DNA of 64,000 nucleotides, from positions 62,001-126,000 of the forward strand of contig CAZNWJ010000007.1 in NCBI GenBank assembly GCA_964576925.1. Direction: 5' to 3'. Source of the DNA: JADJGC01 sp964576925. GTDB lineage: Bacteria > Zixibacteria > MSB-5A5 > CAIYYT01. Every line of letters starts with the position of its first letter. Position 1 is the stretch's first letter. The translations under genes were made by a program, and so were the position numbers. This document shows positions 8,215 through 16,814 of this stretch, in pieces. A model generated the notes under the pieces. The model was not told the origin of the DNA. It worked only from the letters and a program-made list of their open reading frames with translations, and ran no database searches.

Positions 8215-8215
8215 G

Positions 8216-9598
8216 ATGTCAGGACTCTTTTACGGATTGGAACTGGGCAAGCGCGCCCTGATGGCGCAGCAACTGGCCCTGAACACGAGCGGCCACAACG
8301 TCGCCAACGCGGCGACGCCGGGATACTCACGCCAACGGGTGAGCCTTACGCAGACCTTGCCCCTCGACACGCCGCAGGGCAGTATCGGTTCCGGCGTATA
8401 TGCCAAAGATGTACGCCACGTGCGCGATCTCTTTCTTGGTTCACAGTATCGCAACGACAACGGACACTTTGCGCGTTGGGAAACGACGCACAAGTCGCTT
8501 TCGCAGGTTGAGCTGTTTTTCAACGAGCCGAGCGACAAGGGTTTGAATCAGTTGATCCAGGATTTCTGGAACAGCTGGGAGAACCTGGCCACCAACCCGA
8601 CCGCGCGCAGCACCGTCGTGGAAAAAACCAAGGTGCTGATCAACGCGTTCCACGAGCACGCCCAGCAATTGAGCGACCTGCGCACCAGTATCGATACCGA
8701 TGTCAAGAATCGCATCTCCGAGATCAATCTGCTCTCAACGCAGATCGCCTCGATCAATCGCCAAATTGCCGGCGCCGAAATCGGCGGCGGTATGGCCAAC
8801 GACCTGCGCGATCAGCGCGACGTGTTGATCGACAAGCTCTCCTCGATGGTGCAGGTTCGGACGCTCGATCGCCCCAACGGTACGGTTGCGGTCCTGATCG
8901 GTTCGATGACGCTTGTTGACGGCGGCGACGATCTCAAGATCGAAACCAAGACGCTCGAGCAGGCCGGTGCCACGAAGACCCTGGCGGTCTGGGAAGGCAC
9001 GAACATTGAAATAGATTTCACCGGCGGCGAGATCTTCGCCAATCAGCAATTGCGCGACAAGACGATTCCGGAAATGCAGGCGCAGCTCGACACGCTCGCG
9101 CGGACGATTATCGAGCAAGTCAATGCGCTGCACCGGACGGGCATCGGCGCGGCGGGATCGACCGACGTTGATTTCTTCGATCCGACGTTCCTCACGGCGC
9201 AGACAATCGCGCTTAATCCGGCGGTTGAACTGGATCCGAACTTGATTGCCGCCTCGCTCTCCGGCGAGCCCGGCGATACGCGCAACGCGCAAGCGATCAG
9301 CGAACTCCGCAACGCGCGCCTGCTGCTCGCCAATTCGGTCACGATAAACGAATACTACGCCAACATGGTCGGTACGCTCGGCATCAAGACGCAGGAAGCG
9401 GAAGTCCTCAAGGAGAATTACGACCTGTTGGTCACTCAGCTGGATAACGCCCGGCAATCAGTGCAGGGAGTCTCGGTCGATGAAGAAGTCACGGATATGA
9501 TCCGTTTCCAGCGCGCGTATGAGGCGGCGGCGCGCGTGATCACCTTCATGGACGGCGCTCTCGAAACAGTCATCAGCGGCATGGGCGTGACGAGATAA
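8216..9598 (+). CDS. flgK: Hook-filament junction protein FlgK (HAP1)
   Basis: The 460-residue protein begins SGLFYGLELGKRALMAQQLA and continues with TSGHNVANAATPGYSRQRV, the signature of FlgK. It ends with the rod/hook-type segment VSVDEEVTDMIRFQRAYEAAARVITFMDGALE. It forms the first of two adaptor layers between hook and filament. It starts two bases after the flgN stop codon. It is somewhat shorter than E. coli FlgK (about 550), probably through a smaller middle domain. Confidence 0.95.
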   Translation: MSGLFYGLELGKRALMAQQLALNTSGHNVANAATPGYSRQRVSLTQTLPLDTPQGSIGSGVYAKDVRHVRDLFLGSQYRNDNGHFARWETTHKSLSQVELFFNEPSDKGLNQLIQDFWNSWENLATNPTARSTVVEKTKVLINAFHEHAQQLSDLRTSIDTDVKNRISEINLLSTQIASINRQIAGAEIGGGMANDLRDQRDVLIDKLSSMVQVRTLDRPNGTVAVLIGSMTLVDGGDDLKIETKTLEQAGATKTLAVWEGTNIEIDFTGGEIFANQQLRDKTIPEMQAQLDTLARTIIEQVNALHRTGIGAAGSTDVDFFDPTFLTAQTIALNPAVELDPNLIAASLSGEPGDTRNAQAISELRNARLLLANSVTINEYYANMVGTLGIKTQEAEVLKENYDLLVTQLDNARQSVQGVSVDEEVTDMIRFQRAYEAAARVITFMDGALETVISGMGVTR

Positions 9599-9616
9599 CA
9601 GACCACGGAGGGTGGA

Positions 9617-9955
9617 TTGCTCATTCTAACAAGGAAGTTAGGCGAGTCCATAACGATTGGTGACAACATCAAGGTCACCGTACTCGGAATTTACGGACGA
9701 CAAGTGCGCCTCGGAATCGACGCGCCGCTGAAGGTTGTCGTGCACCGCGAAGAAGTGTACGTCAAGATTCAGCAGGAGAATCGCAAGGCGGCCCAGGCCG
9801 GCAAGAAGGACCTGATGTCGGTCGTGACGATGCTCAAGAACAAGTTCAAGGGCGACCTCAAGCCGGACGGCGACGTCAAATCGGAACTGGAGTATCGCGA
9901 ACCGAAGGGAAAGAAAGATCGAAACGAAGATATACGACCGGAAGGGAAGCCGTAG
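9617..9955 (+). CDS. csrA: Translational regulator CsrA with a C-terminal extension
   Basis: The 112-residue protein starts at TTG 9617 (GGAGGG just upstream) with MLILTRKLGESITIGD, the invariant CsrA start. R6 and R44 (VHREEVY), which contact RNA in studied homologues, are present. N55 is also present; as I recall, this residue matters for FliW binding in Bacillus. Family members usually have 60-75 residues; here about 35 charged residues (KGDLKPDGDVKSELEY and onward) are added. CsrA represses translation by binding GGA motifs in leaders. It sits between flgK and flgL with fliW downstream, as in Firmicutes and spirochaetes. The flagellin leader at 23821-24035 is the predicted target. Confidence 0.95.
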   Translation: MLILTRKLGESITIGDNIKVTVLGIYGRQVRLGIDAPLKVVVHREEVYVKIQQENRKAAQAGKKDLMSVVTMLKNKFKGDLKPDGDVKSELEYREPKGKKDRNEDIRPEGKP

Positions 9956-9964
9956 GACTGAGCC

Positions 9965-10105
9965 ATGCGGAGCGGAAAAGATACAAACGCGGGACGGCAG
10001 TCGTCGGGTGCCGACGATCCCAAGATCAAGGACCAGACGCGCGACAGCGATGACAAGCGCCAGCCGAACCCGATGGATGAAGGATTCGTGTACTACGAAG
10101 AGTAG
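9965..10105 (+). CDS. Small hydrophilic ORF between csrA and flgL
   Basis: ATG 9965 to TAG 10105 encodes 46 residues, rich in Asp, Lys, Arg and Gln, ending MDEGFVYYEE. It fills the whole gap between csrA (stop 9953-9955) and flgL (ATG 10109), so the operon has no other space there. No signal peptide, membrane segment or known motif is visible. A plain Shine-Dalgarno is lacking; the upstream sequence is GGACTGAGCC. It might be translated by coupling to csrA. It could also be a decayed remnant or untranslated spacer. Confidence 0.4.
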   Translation: MRSGKDTNAGRQSSGADDPKIKDQTRDSDDKRQPNPMDEGFVYYEE

Positions 10106-10108
10106 ACC

Positions 10109-12034
10109 ATGCGCGTAACTCACGAGATGATTGCCAATCAGGTTGTCTTCAACCTGACCAACAACATCAACCGGTTCTTCAAGCTGCAGAACATGATGTC
10201 GACGAACCGGCGCATCAACAAGGTGTCGGACGACCCGATCGGGACGATTAAGGACCTGTCGTACCGGGAACGCCTGACGGAGATCACGCAATTCAAGGCG
10301 AATATCTCCATCGGACAGACCTGGCTCGCCTCGACCGACCTGGCGCTTAATGACATCAATTTGTCGATTCACGAGGCGCATGCGCTCGCGGTCGAGATGT
10401 CGAACGATACCTACGACGCCGTGGCGCGCGAAGCAGCGGCCAATGAAATACAATCTTTGCTTGAGCAGATTCTCGCGGCGGGAAATTCGCAGCTTCAGAA
10501 CAACTACTTGTTCGGCGGTTATCGGACGCGCACCAAGCCGTTCGAATCAGGCGCGAACGGCGTGGTTTATCGCGGCGACGACGGCGCCATTGCCTACACA
10601 ATCGACAGCAAGGCCAAGGTACAGATCAACACCGTCGGCTCAAACCTGCTGACGCGACCGTTCCAGGTGATCGGTCAAGACGCCGACCTCAATGTCGGCA
10701 TCCTGGGCACGACTCCGCTGGCGACGCTCAACACCGGTAACGGCGTCGATCTGGTCCCGGGGACGTTCACGCTGCAGGACAACAATCTTGGCATCTCAGT
10801 CAACCTTGATATCAGTGCGGCCACGACCGTCACTGACGCCATCACGGCGATCAATACGCAGTTGACCGCGGCGGGAATCACAAACGTCACCGCCTCGCTT
10901 GGCCTCGAAGGCAACAATATTCGCTTCGTCGCCGTCGACCGTCCGGAAATCGCGCTAACGACCCCGCTGGCCAATCTGAACAGCGGCAACGGCGTCGATA
11001 TGCAGCCGGGGCGCTTCGTCATTCGCGACGGCGGCAGCACCAATGTTACGATCGACCTGGCGGGCGCCATTACGGTCGGCGACGTCATCACCACTATCAA
11101 CACGCAGTTGGCTGCAGCCGGAATAAACAATGTGACGGCCGCGCTTAACGGCGCGCAGACCGGCATCAACATCACGGATACAAACGGTACGCCGCTGGGC
11201 CTGCTGGTGGAAGATACAGCCGCGACGGAATCGACGGCCTTCGATCTCGGGATCGTGGGCCAGGTCAACCCGCTGTTGGCAGGCAATGCGCTCAATCCGC
11301 GTCCATCATTTACGATCAGCGAATCAGCTGTCGGCGAGACGACGGCTTCCGACATGGGCATCCTTGGCCAGTTTACCTACAATCACGTGGGGACCGACAT
11401 CGGGCCGGAATTGCTGTCGACGACGCTGCTGAGTCAGTTTGCGAACAACCTCGGTATCGCGCGCGGGCAGCTCCGCATTTCGCATGGCGAGTCCGATCTC
11501 GTCATCGACACCTCGAATCCGGCACTGATTACCGTACAGGATTTCCTCGATGCCATCAACAATTCAGGATTGAACATCACCGCCTCGATCAACGCAGCGG
11601 GAACCGGAATCCAGATCCAGAATAACGATCCGACGCGCACGCTGACCATCGCTAATGTCGATGAAAACCGCGCGGCCTCGGCGCTCGGGATCGCCGGAGC
11701 GGCGGATGTCCTGGGCACAATGATCTTACTGGTCGACGCTCTGCGTTCCGATGACCGGCAGACGGTGTCGGAACTGATTGGGACGCTCGATTCATCGCTG
11801 AATGTCGTGCTCAATGAGCGGGCCTCGGCGGGCGCCAAGGTGATCCGCATGGAAACCACGCTTACCCGGCTCGAGGAATACGAAGTCAATTATACGAAAC
11901 TGCTTTCAGAAGTAGAAGACGCCGACATCACCAAACTGATTACGGACCTTGCGATGCAGGAGAATGCCTATCAAGCCGCGCTGAACTCGGCGGCAAAGAT
12001 CCTGCAGCCGTCGCTTCTGAACTTTATCAAGTGA
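10109..12034 (+). CDS. flgL: Hook-filament junction protein FlgL (HAP3) with a large insert
   Basis: The product is 641 residues, about twice the E. coli length. The flagellin-like N-terminal domain (1-185; MRVTHEMIANQVVFNL ... VSDDPIGTIKDLSYR ... NYLFGGYRTRTKPF) and C-terminal domain (about 530-641, ending ITKLITDLAMQENAYQAALN) are FlgL-like. Between them lie repeated flagellin hook-IN units. Two closely related copies begin near residues 203 and 284 (TPLATLNTGNGVD and TPLANLNSGNGVD), and a more divergent copy begins near 434. These would form extra surface domains at the hook-filament junction. It follows orf46 by 3 nt and precedes fliW by 6 nt. Confidence 0.9.
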   Translation: MRVTHEMIANQVVFNLTNNINRFFKLQNMMSTNRRINKVSDDPIGTIKDLSYRERLTEITQFKANISIGQTWLASTDLALNDINLSIHEAHALAVEMSNDTYDAVAREAAANEIQSLLEQILAAGNSQLQNNYLFGGYRTRTKPFESGANGVVYRGDDGAIAYTIDSKAKVQINTVGSNLLTRPFQVIGQDADLNVGILGTTPLATLNTGNGVDLVPGTFTLQDNNLGISVNLDISAATTVTDAITAINTQLTAAGITNVTASLGLEGNNIRFVAVDRPEIALTTPLANLNSGNGVDMQPGRFVIRDGGSTNVTIDLAGAITVGDVITTINTQLAAAGINNVTAALNGAQTGINITDTNGTPLGLLVEDTAATESTAFDLGIVGQVNPLLAGNALNPRPSFTISESAVGETTASDMGILGQFTYNHVGTDIGPELLSTTLLSQFANNLGIARGQLRISHGESDLVIDTSNPALITVQDFLDAINNSGLNITASINAAGTGIQIQNNDPTRTLTIANVDENRAASALGIAGAADVLGTMILLVDALRSDDRQTVSELIGTLDSSLNVVLNERASAGAKVIRMETTLTRLEEYEVNYTKLLSEVEDADITKLITDLAMQENAYQAALNSAAKILQPSLLNFIK

Positions 12035-12040
12035 GGGTCA

Positions 12041-12523
12041 ATGGAACTGCAAACGCGGCAATTTGGAATGCTTGAAATCAGCGAAGCGGATGTGCTGATC
12101 GTTCCGAAGGGACTGCTGGGCTTCGAGAGCTTTGAACGCTATGTCCTGGTCGATAACCCGGAGTGCCGTCCTTTCCGCTGGTTGCAGTGCATGGACGCGC
12201 CGGAACTCGCCTTCGTGGTCGTGAGTCCGGTGGTGTTCTTCCCGGAATACAAAGTCGTGGTACACGCCAAGGAAGTAGCGGACATCGGCGTCAGAGAGCC
12301 GGGCGATGTCGAGGTCTACGTGATCGTGACCATCCCGGAACAATTGGAACAAATGTCGGCGAACCTCCAGGGCCCGATCCTGGTCAACCGCCGCAACAAC
12401 CAGGTGAAGCAGATCGTGCTGACGGACAGCGTCTACACGGTGCAGCACTCGATCGTGCGCCAACTGGAACGCAACCAGAACGTCCCGACCGGCAAGCCGG
12501 TCTCGACCGTGCAGATATCATAA
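12041..12523 (+). CDS. fliW: Flagellar assembly factor FliW (CsrA antagonist)
   Basis: The 160-residue product contains the FliW core: FPKG-like IVPKGLLGFESFERYVL, PFRWLQCMDAPELAFVVVSP, and VYVIVTIPEQLEQMSANLQGPI-type segments with the NRRNNQVKQIVL tail. In Bacillus, FliW binds CsrA and relieves repression of flagellin; free flagellin in turn sequesters FliW. csrA is three genes upstream and the flagellin gene lies 11.5 kb downstream in this window, so the whole switch is encoded locally. Confidence 0.95.
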   Translation: MELQTRQFGMLEISEADVLIVPKGLLGFESFERYVLVDNPECRPFRWLQCMDAPELAFVVVSPVVFFPEYKVVVHAKEVADIGVREPGDVEVYVIVTIPEQLEQMSANLQGPILVNRRNNQVKQIVLTDSVYTVQHSIVRQLERNQNVPTGKPVSTVQIS

Positions 12524-12589
12524 TCGCGCCCATCCCGCTCAGAATGGATCTGGCCATGTGCGCGCCCCGACTGGCAAATAGGAGTTTGC

Positions 12590-14188
12590 ATGACGACACA
12601 ATCGCGGACGAAATTCCCGGCGCAAACGGCTGCGGCTGACCCGCAACTCGCCGAACTACTCGAGCAAGCCTCCCAGGCGATCTCTTACAATGACTACGCT
12701 ACGGCAGGGAAGCTCCTGGTAAGCGCCTGCGGTCGTGCGGGCCACTCCGTTGAACTCCACCTGCATGCCGCGCTGGTGTTGCGCCAAAGCGGGAATCTGC
12801 CGCTGGCCGAGAAGTACCTTCTTAAGGCGCATCATCTCGATACGCGCAGCCTGGAGCCTCTGCACAACCTCGCGATTCTGGCCACGGAGCAGCGCGACTT
12901 GGAGAAAGCCAAGGAGTACCTGCACCGGGCGCTGGTGATCGACCCGGAAAACGCCGGGACCTTGAATGACCTGGCGGTCCTGGAAGAGCAATCGGAAAAT
13001 GACCCGGCGGCGCAGCTGCTCTACGAGCGCGGCATCCGGCTGGCATCGGCGAGCAAGCGACTATTCCAGAACTACTTTGAGTTCTGCAATCGTACGGGAA
13101 ACCAGGAGAGCTTCCAGCAGGCATGCACGCTCTATCGTCAGCGCTGGGGACAGGATGCCGCTTCGATCAAGTGGTGCGGCGAACAGAACGCGGCGGCGCC
13201 GATGACATCACAAGCAGGAACCCGCACGAAGAATTCCGGCAACCTGAAACTGGCATTCTTTGCGGCGCACCGCATGTTCATCGACCCGGTGATTGCGCAC
13301 CTCTCACAAGCGCATCAGGTCAAAGTACTTCAAGCGCCGACAATTGAAGAAATGCGTGACGCCCTGAAATGGGCAGACCTCGCGTGGTTCGAGTGGTGCG
13401 ACCAGTTATTGATCCAGGCCACCAAACTGCCCAAGACGTGCAAGATCATCTGTCGCCTTCACAGCTACGAAGTCTTCACCGAAATGCCGCGCCAGGTGGA
13501 TTGGACAAAGGTCGACCACCTCGTGTTCGTCAACAGATCAGTGCAGGAACTGATGGCATACAATACGTCCGTGACAGTCCCGCAGTCGGTGATCTTCAAC
13601 GGCGTCGACACTCAGCGATTCGACATCCCGCTGGAGAAAAAGTACGGGAAGAGGATCTGCTCAATCGGCTACGTCAATTACAAGAAAAATCCGGCGTTGC
13701 TGCTCTATTGCTTCAAGGCAATTCACGATTACGATCCCGGCTATACTTTTCATATCGCCGGTGAGCACCAGGACCCGCGCATCCAAGTGTACTTCGCGCA
13801 TCTGCTGCCGAAGCTGAACCTGCCGATTCAATTCGACGGCTGGGTAAAGGATATTCCGGCGTACCTCGCCGACAAGGACTTCGTCATTTCTACATCGCTG
13901 TTCGAATCGTTCCACTACTCGATTGCCGAGGGCATGGCATCAGGAGTGCTGCCATTGATTCATGACTGGTTGGGCTCGGAGTATCTCTATCCGAAGGAGT
14001 ACCTCTTTACGACACCCGATGACTGCCTCAAACTGCTGCAACGGCTGGAGAAGTCAGACCGCCACCGACTTGGCGCGGAGTGTCGGCAACACATCGTTGA
14101 GAACTTCGACAACGAAAAACAACTGGCAAAGATCGAGCAACTGATCGAAACGGTCAGCGGTAAGCCTGCGGCGGGGAGGGGCAGATGA
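12590..14188 (+). CDS. TPR protein fused to a GT-B glycosyltransferase
   Basis: The 532-residue protein has an N-terminal block of tetratricopeptide repeats (about 20-195; for example PLHNLAILATEQRDLEKAKEYLHRAL and NAGTLNDLAVLEE). After it comes a GT4-like glycosyltransferase domain (about 215-525) with NGVDTQRFD, HIAGEHQDPRIQVYF, WVKDIPAYLADKDFVISTS and FESFHYSIAEGMASG. The last segment is the nucleotide-sugar binding region with the E-x7-E-type pattern. There is no signal peptide, so it is cytoplasmic. It is the first gene after fliW and overlaps the next gene by 4 nt (ATGA). TPR-linked transferases that act on proteins are known, so direct glycosylation of flagellin is a reasonable inference. 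Confidence 0.8.
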   Translation: MTTQSRTKFPAQTAAADPQLAELLEQASQAISYNDYATAGKLLVSACGRAGHSVELHLHAALVLRQSGNLPLAEKYLLKAHHLDTRSLEPLHNLAILATEQRDLEKAKEYLHRALVIDPENAGTLNDLAVLEEQSENDPAAQLLYERGIRLASASKRLFQNYFEFCNRTGNQESFQQACTLYRQRWGQDAASIKWCGEQNAAAPMTSQAGTRTKNSGNLKLAFFAAHRMFIDPVIAHLSQAHQVKVLQAPTIEEMRDALKWADLAWFEWCDQLLIQATKLPKTCKIICRLHSYEVFTEMPRQVDWTKVDHLVFVNRSVQELMAYNTSVTVPQSVIFNGVDTQRFDIPLEKKYGKRICSIGYVNYKKNPALLLYCFKAIHDYDPGYTFHIAGEHQDPRIQVYFAHLLPKLNLPIQFDGWVKDIPAYLADKDFVISTSLFESFHYSIAEGMASGVLPLIHDWLGSEYLYPKEYLFTTPDDCLKLLQRLEKSDRHRLGAECRQHIVENFDNEKQLAKIEQLIETVSGKPAAGRGR

Positions 14189-16809
14189 GCCGTAAGGCGA
14201 AGAAAGCCAGCCCCGCGCCGGAAGCCGGCGCTCTTGACGCCCGTCTGGAGTCTGTCTTCAAGCTCTACGACAGCAGCGCGTACGCGGCGGTGTTACAGGC
14301 CGCTGCAGAGTTCGTCAAGGAGACGCGCGCACCATCAGGTTCATTGGAGGCTCAGGCTCTCGCCGTTGTTGCCTGGAGTGCATACCGTCTGGGACGTTAT
14401 AACGAAGCCCAAGACATTTGTGACCGACTGGCAAAGGCGTCGCAAGACACAAGCTCCATCAAGCGCCTGGAAATCGTACTGTCGGCGCAAGCCGGTGAAC
14501 ACAAGCGGTGCTGCAAACTGTGGCAAGCGCATGTCAAGCAAGTAAAGCACTGGCAGGACCTGAAGAGCGCGATAGGGCAATTGCTCTACGAATGCCGTGA
14601 TGTCACAGTTGCGGCTGCCGACGCAGAGTATCAGCTTCGCTCCTTTGACGAGTCCGCGCGGATCCTCGAAAAAGCCTGCGCAACCCGCCCGGAGATGGCC
14701 GAATTCTACCTGGAACTGGCTCGTGTACGGAAGCGCACCAACGATGAGACCGGGCAACGGCGCACTCTCACGCTGGGGCTGGCCCATGCCCTCGAAAAAC
14801 GCGATCTGGCGAAACTCTCGCGCGGCCTGATCGGTCCGGAGCGGTTGTCAGTCTGCATGATCGTCAAGAACGAAGAGAAATTCCTGCCGCAGTGCCTGGC
14901 GAGTATCCACGGGTTTGCCGATGAGATTGTCGTTGTCGACACCGGTTCGACCGATCGTACGGTAGAAATCGCTGAGAGCTTTGGTGCGAAGGTATATCAC
15001 CACCCCTGGGAGAACAATTTCTCGCTGCACCGCAACCAGTCGCTGAACTACGCGACCGGGGAATGGGTTTTCATTATCGATGCCGACGAGGAGTTTATTG
15101 CTGCCGATCTGGAGAAGCTCAAGCTTGCGATGACGACACCCGATGTGAACATACTCTCGATTTCGGTGCACAACAAGCATACGCGCACCGGCGAGTTTAC
15201 TTCGTTTCTGCCGTCGGTGCGGTTGTGGCGGCGCAAACTAAACCTGCATTACGAGGGCATCGTCCATAACGAGCTGCGTCTGCCGCCGCAGGAACCGATC
15301 CTGCGCGTCGATGCAAAATTGATTCACTACGGTTACGGTCTCGACTGGAACCAGATGAAGCAGAAAATTGCCCGCAGCAAAGAATTGCTCCACGAGCAAT
15401 TGCGCGGCAATCCGAATAACGCATTTGCGAATTTCAATCTCGCACAATTGCTACGCGGCGAGCACCAATTGCCGCCGGAAGACGTCTGTCGCGAGATTCT
15501 CGATCACGCCGGGCGTGCGGTGGCTAATACGAATCCACAAGACCCGGCCCAACGGCATATTCACCTGATGGCGCTCGACCAGATGTGCAGCGCGCACTTC
15601 TATCTCAAGGACTATGCAGCCGCCGAACAGGCGGCGAAGACGGCGTTGAAGCACGATCCGAACTATCTCGACCCGCTGTTTGCCCTGGGGCATATCTACG
15701 CCGCGCAAAGGAGGTTTCCGGAGGCTATCGCCGCCTATAGCGAATATATCAAGGCAGCCGATGCCTATGATCCGGGCCGGGAGACGACCAACTATATCCT
15801 GATCCATTCTGCGGATCAGGCAGCGGCTTACTTCAGCCTCGGTTTGATCCACGAGGAACTCGATCGGATCGCTGAGGCAGAGCATTATTTCCGCAAGATC
15901 CTCGAAATCAAGCCGGACCATCTCGATGTACTGACCCATCTGGCACTGCTGCGTTACAAGCAGTCGGACTACAATGAGGCTGCCGTTCTTGCCGACCAGC
16001 GGCTTGCGAGCGAACCGAAAGACCTGAGCGCCCGCTATATTATGGCGCGAGTGGCACAACAGCGGGGAGATGCGCGGCAGGCGTTGGATCAAGTCGATTC
16101 CATTCTGGCGCACGACCCGCAGCATGTGAAGGCACTCGAACTGCGCGTGTCACTTCTGCGCGAGTTGGGCGAGGACGAGAATGCCCGCACGGCAGCCGGC
16201 CGCGTGAACGAGGTTGACCCCAACAACTACACGGCGCAAATTCAGCTTGCCGAACTGCATTCCTCGCGGGGCGAACACTGCGAGGCGGCCGCTGTTTATC
16301 TGCGCCTGACCGAGCTGCATCCGAACGACTCCGAGCTTTTCAACAACCTGGGCAATTGTCATTTCCGCTTACAGAACTTCGCGGAAGCGATTCGCTACTA
16401 CAGCACGGCCTTGTCGATTCATCCGCAGTTGGTGCCCGCGCTGCGCAATATCGGTCTGGCGTACTTCAAGAGCAGCGATCCGGCCGCGGCCATCAGGCAC
16501 CTGAGTAACTATCTCGATCACGCGCCCGATGATCTGGAAGTCACCTACCTGACAGCCCGACTCAATTTCGATCTGGGAAGATACCAGGAAGCGATCCGGC
16601 ATACGGAGCGCGCGCTGGTGAAGCACCCACACTCGGCAGAGTTGCTGTCTTTTCTGGCGGACAACTACCTGAAGCTTGGGCACGTTGAGAGCGCGAGTCT
16701 GGGCTACCGAAAAGCCATCGAGTGCGATCCGTCGTACTCGCCGGCGCTGGCAATGCTGAGCGAGATCGATCGCTTCCAGCGCGCAGCTGCAAGTCAGCAG
16801 AAGAAGTAG
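14185..16809 (+). CDS. Large TPR protein with an internal GT2 glycosyltransferase domain
   Basis: The 874-residue cytoplasmic protein has helical repeats at 15-210 and a GT-A fold glycosyltransferase family 2 domain from about residue 220. That domain shows LSVCMIVKNEEKFLPQCLAS, VVVDTGSTDRTVEIAESFGA and the metal-binding IIDADEEF. About 13 further TPR-like repeats follow to the C-terminus (for example FNNLGNCHFRLQNFAEAIRYY). This layout recalls GmaR-type and SunS-related transferases that modify proteins. Coupled to the upstream TPR glycosyltransferase by a 4-nt overlap. Its size and position suggest it recognises flagellin through the TPR array; the donor sugar cannot be told from sequence. 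Confidence 0.8.
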   Translation: MSRKAKKASPAPEAGALDARLESVFKLYDSSAYAAVLQAAAEFVKETRAPSGSLEAQALAVVAWSAYRLGRYNEAQDICDRLAKASQDTSSIKRLEIVLSAQAGEHKRCCKLWQAHVKQVKHWQDLKSAIGQLLYECRDVTVAAADAEYQLRSFDESARILEKACATRPEMAEFYLELARVRKRTNDETGQRRTLTLGLAHALEKRDLAKLSRGLIGPERLSVCMIVKNEEKFLPQCLASIHGFADEIVVVDTGSTDRTVEIAESFGAKVYHHPWENNFSLHRNQSLNYATGEWVFIIDADEEFIAADLEKLKLAMTTPDVNILSISVHNKHTRTGEFTSFLPSVRLWRRKLNLHYEGIVHNELRLPPQEPILRVDAKLIHYGYGLDWNQMKQKIARSKELLHEQLRGNPNNAFANFNLAQLLRGEHQLPPEDVCREILDHAGRAVANTNPQDPAQRHIHLMALDQMCSAHFYLKDYAAAEQAAKTALKHDPNYLDPLFALGHIYAAQRRFPEAIAAYSEYIKAADAYDPGRETTNYILIHSADQAAAYFSLGLIHEELDRIAEAEHYFRKILEIKPDHLDVLTHLALLRYKQSDYNEAAVLADQRLASEPKDLSARYIMARVAQQRGDARQALDQVDSILAHDPQHVKALELRVSLLRELGEDENARTAAGRVNEVDPNNYTAQIQLAELHSSRGEHCEAAAVYLRLTELHPNDSELFNNLGNCHFRLQNFAEAIRYYSTALSIHPQLVPALRNIGLAYFKSSDPAAAIRHLSNYLDHAPDDLEVTYLTARLNFDLGRYQEAIRHTERALVKHPHSAELLSFLADNYLKLGHVESASLGYRKAIECDPSYSPALAMLSEIDRFQRAAASQQKK

Positions 16810-16814
16810 CAGCC

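Noticed and set aside
12570..12590. TGGCA...TTTGC resembling a sigma-54 element before the first TPR glycosyltransferase
   Set aside because: The GG-GC distance is 3 bp too long and the element overlaps the start codon.
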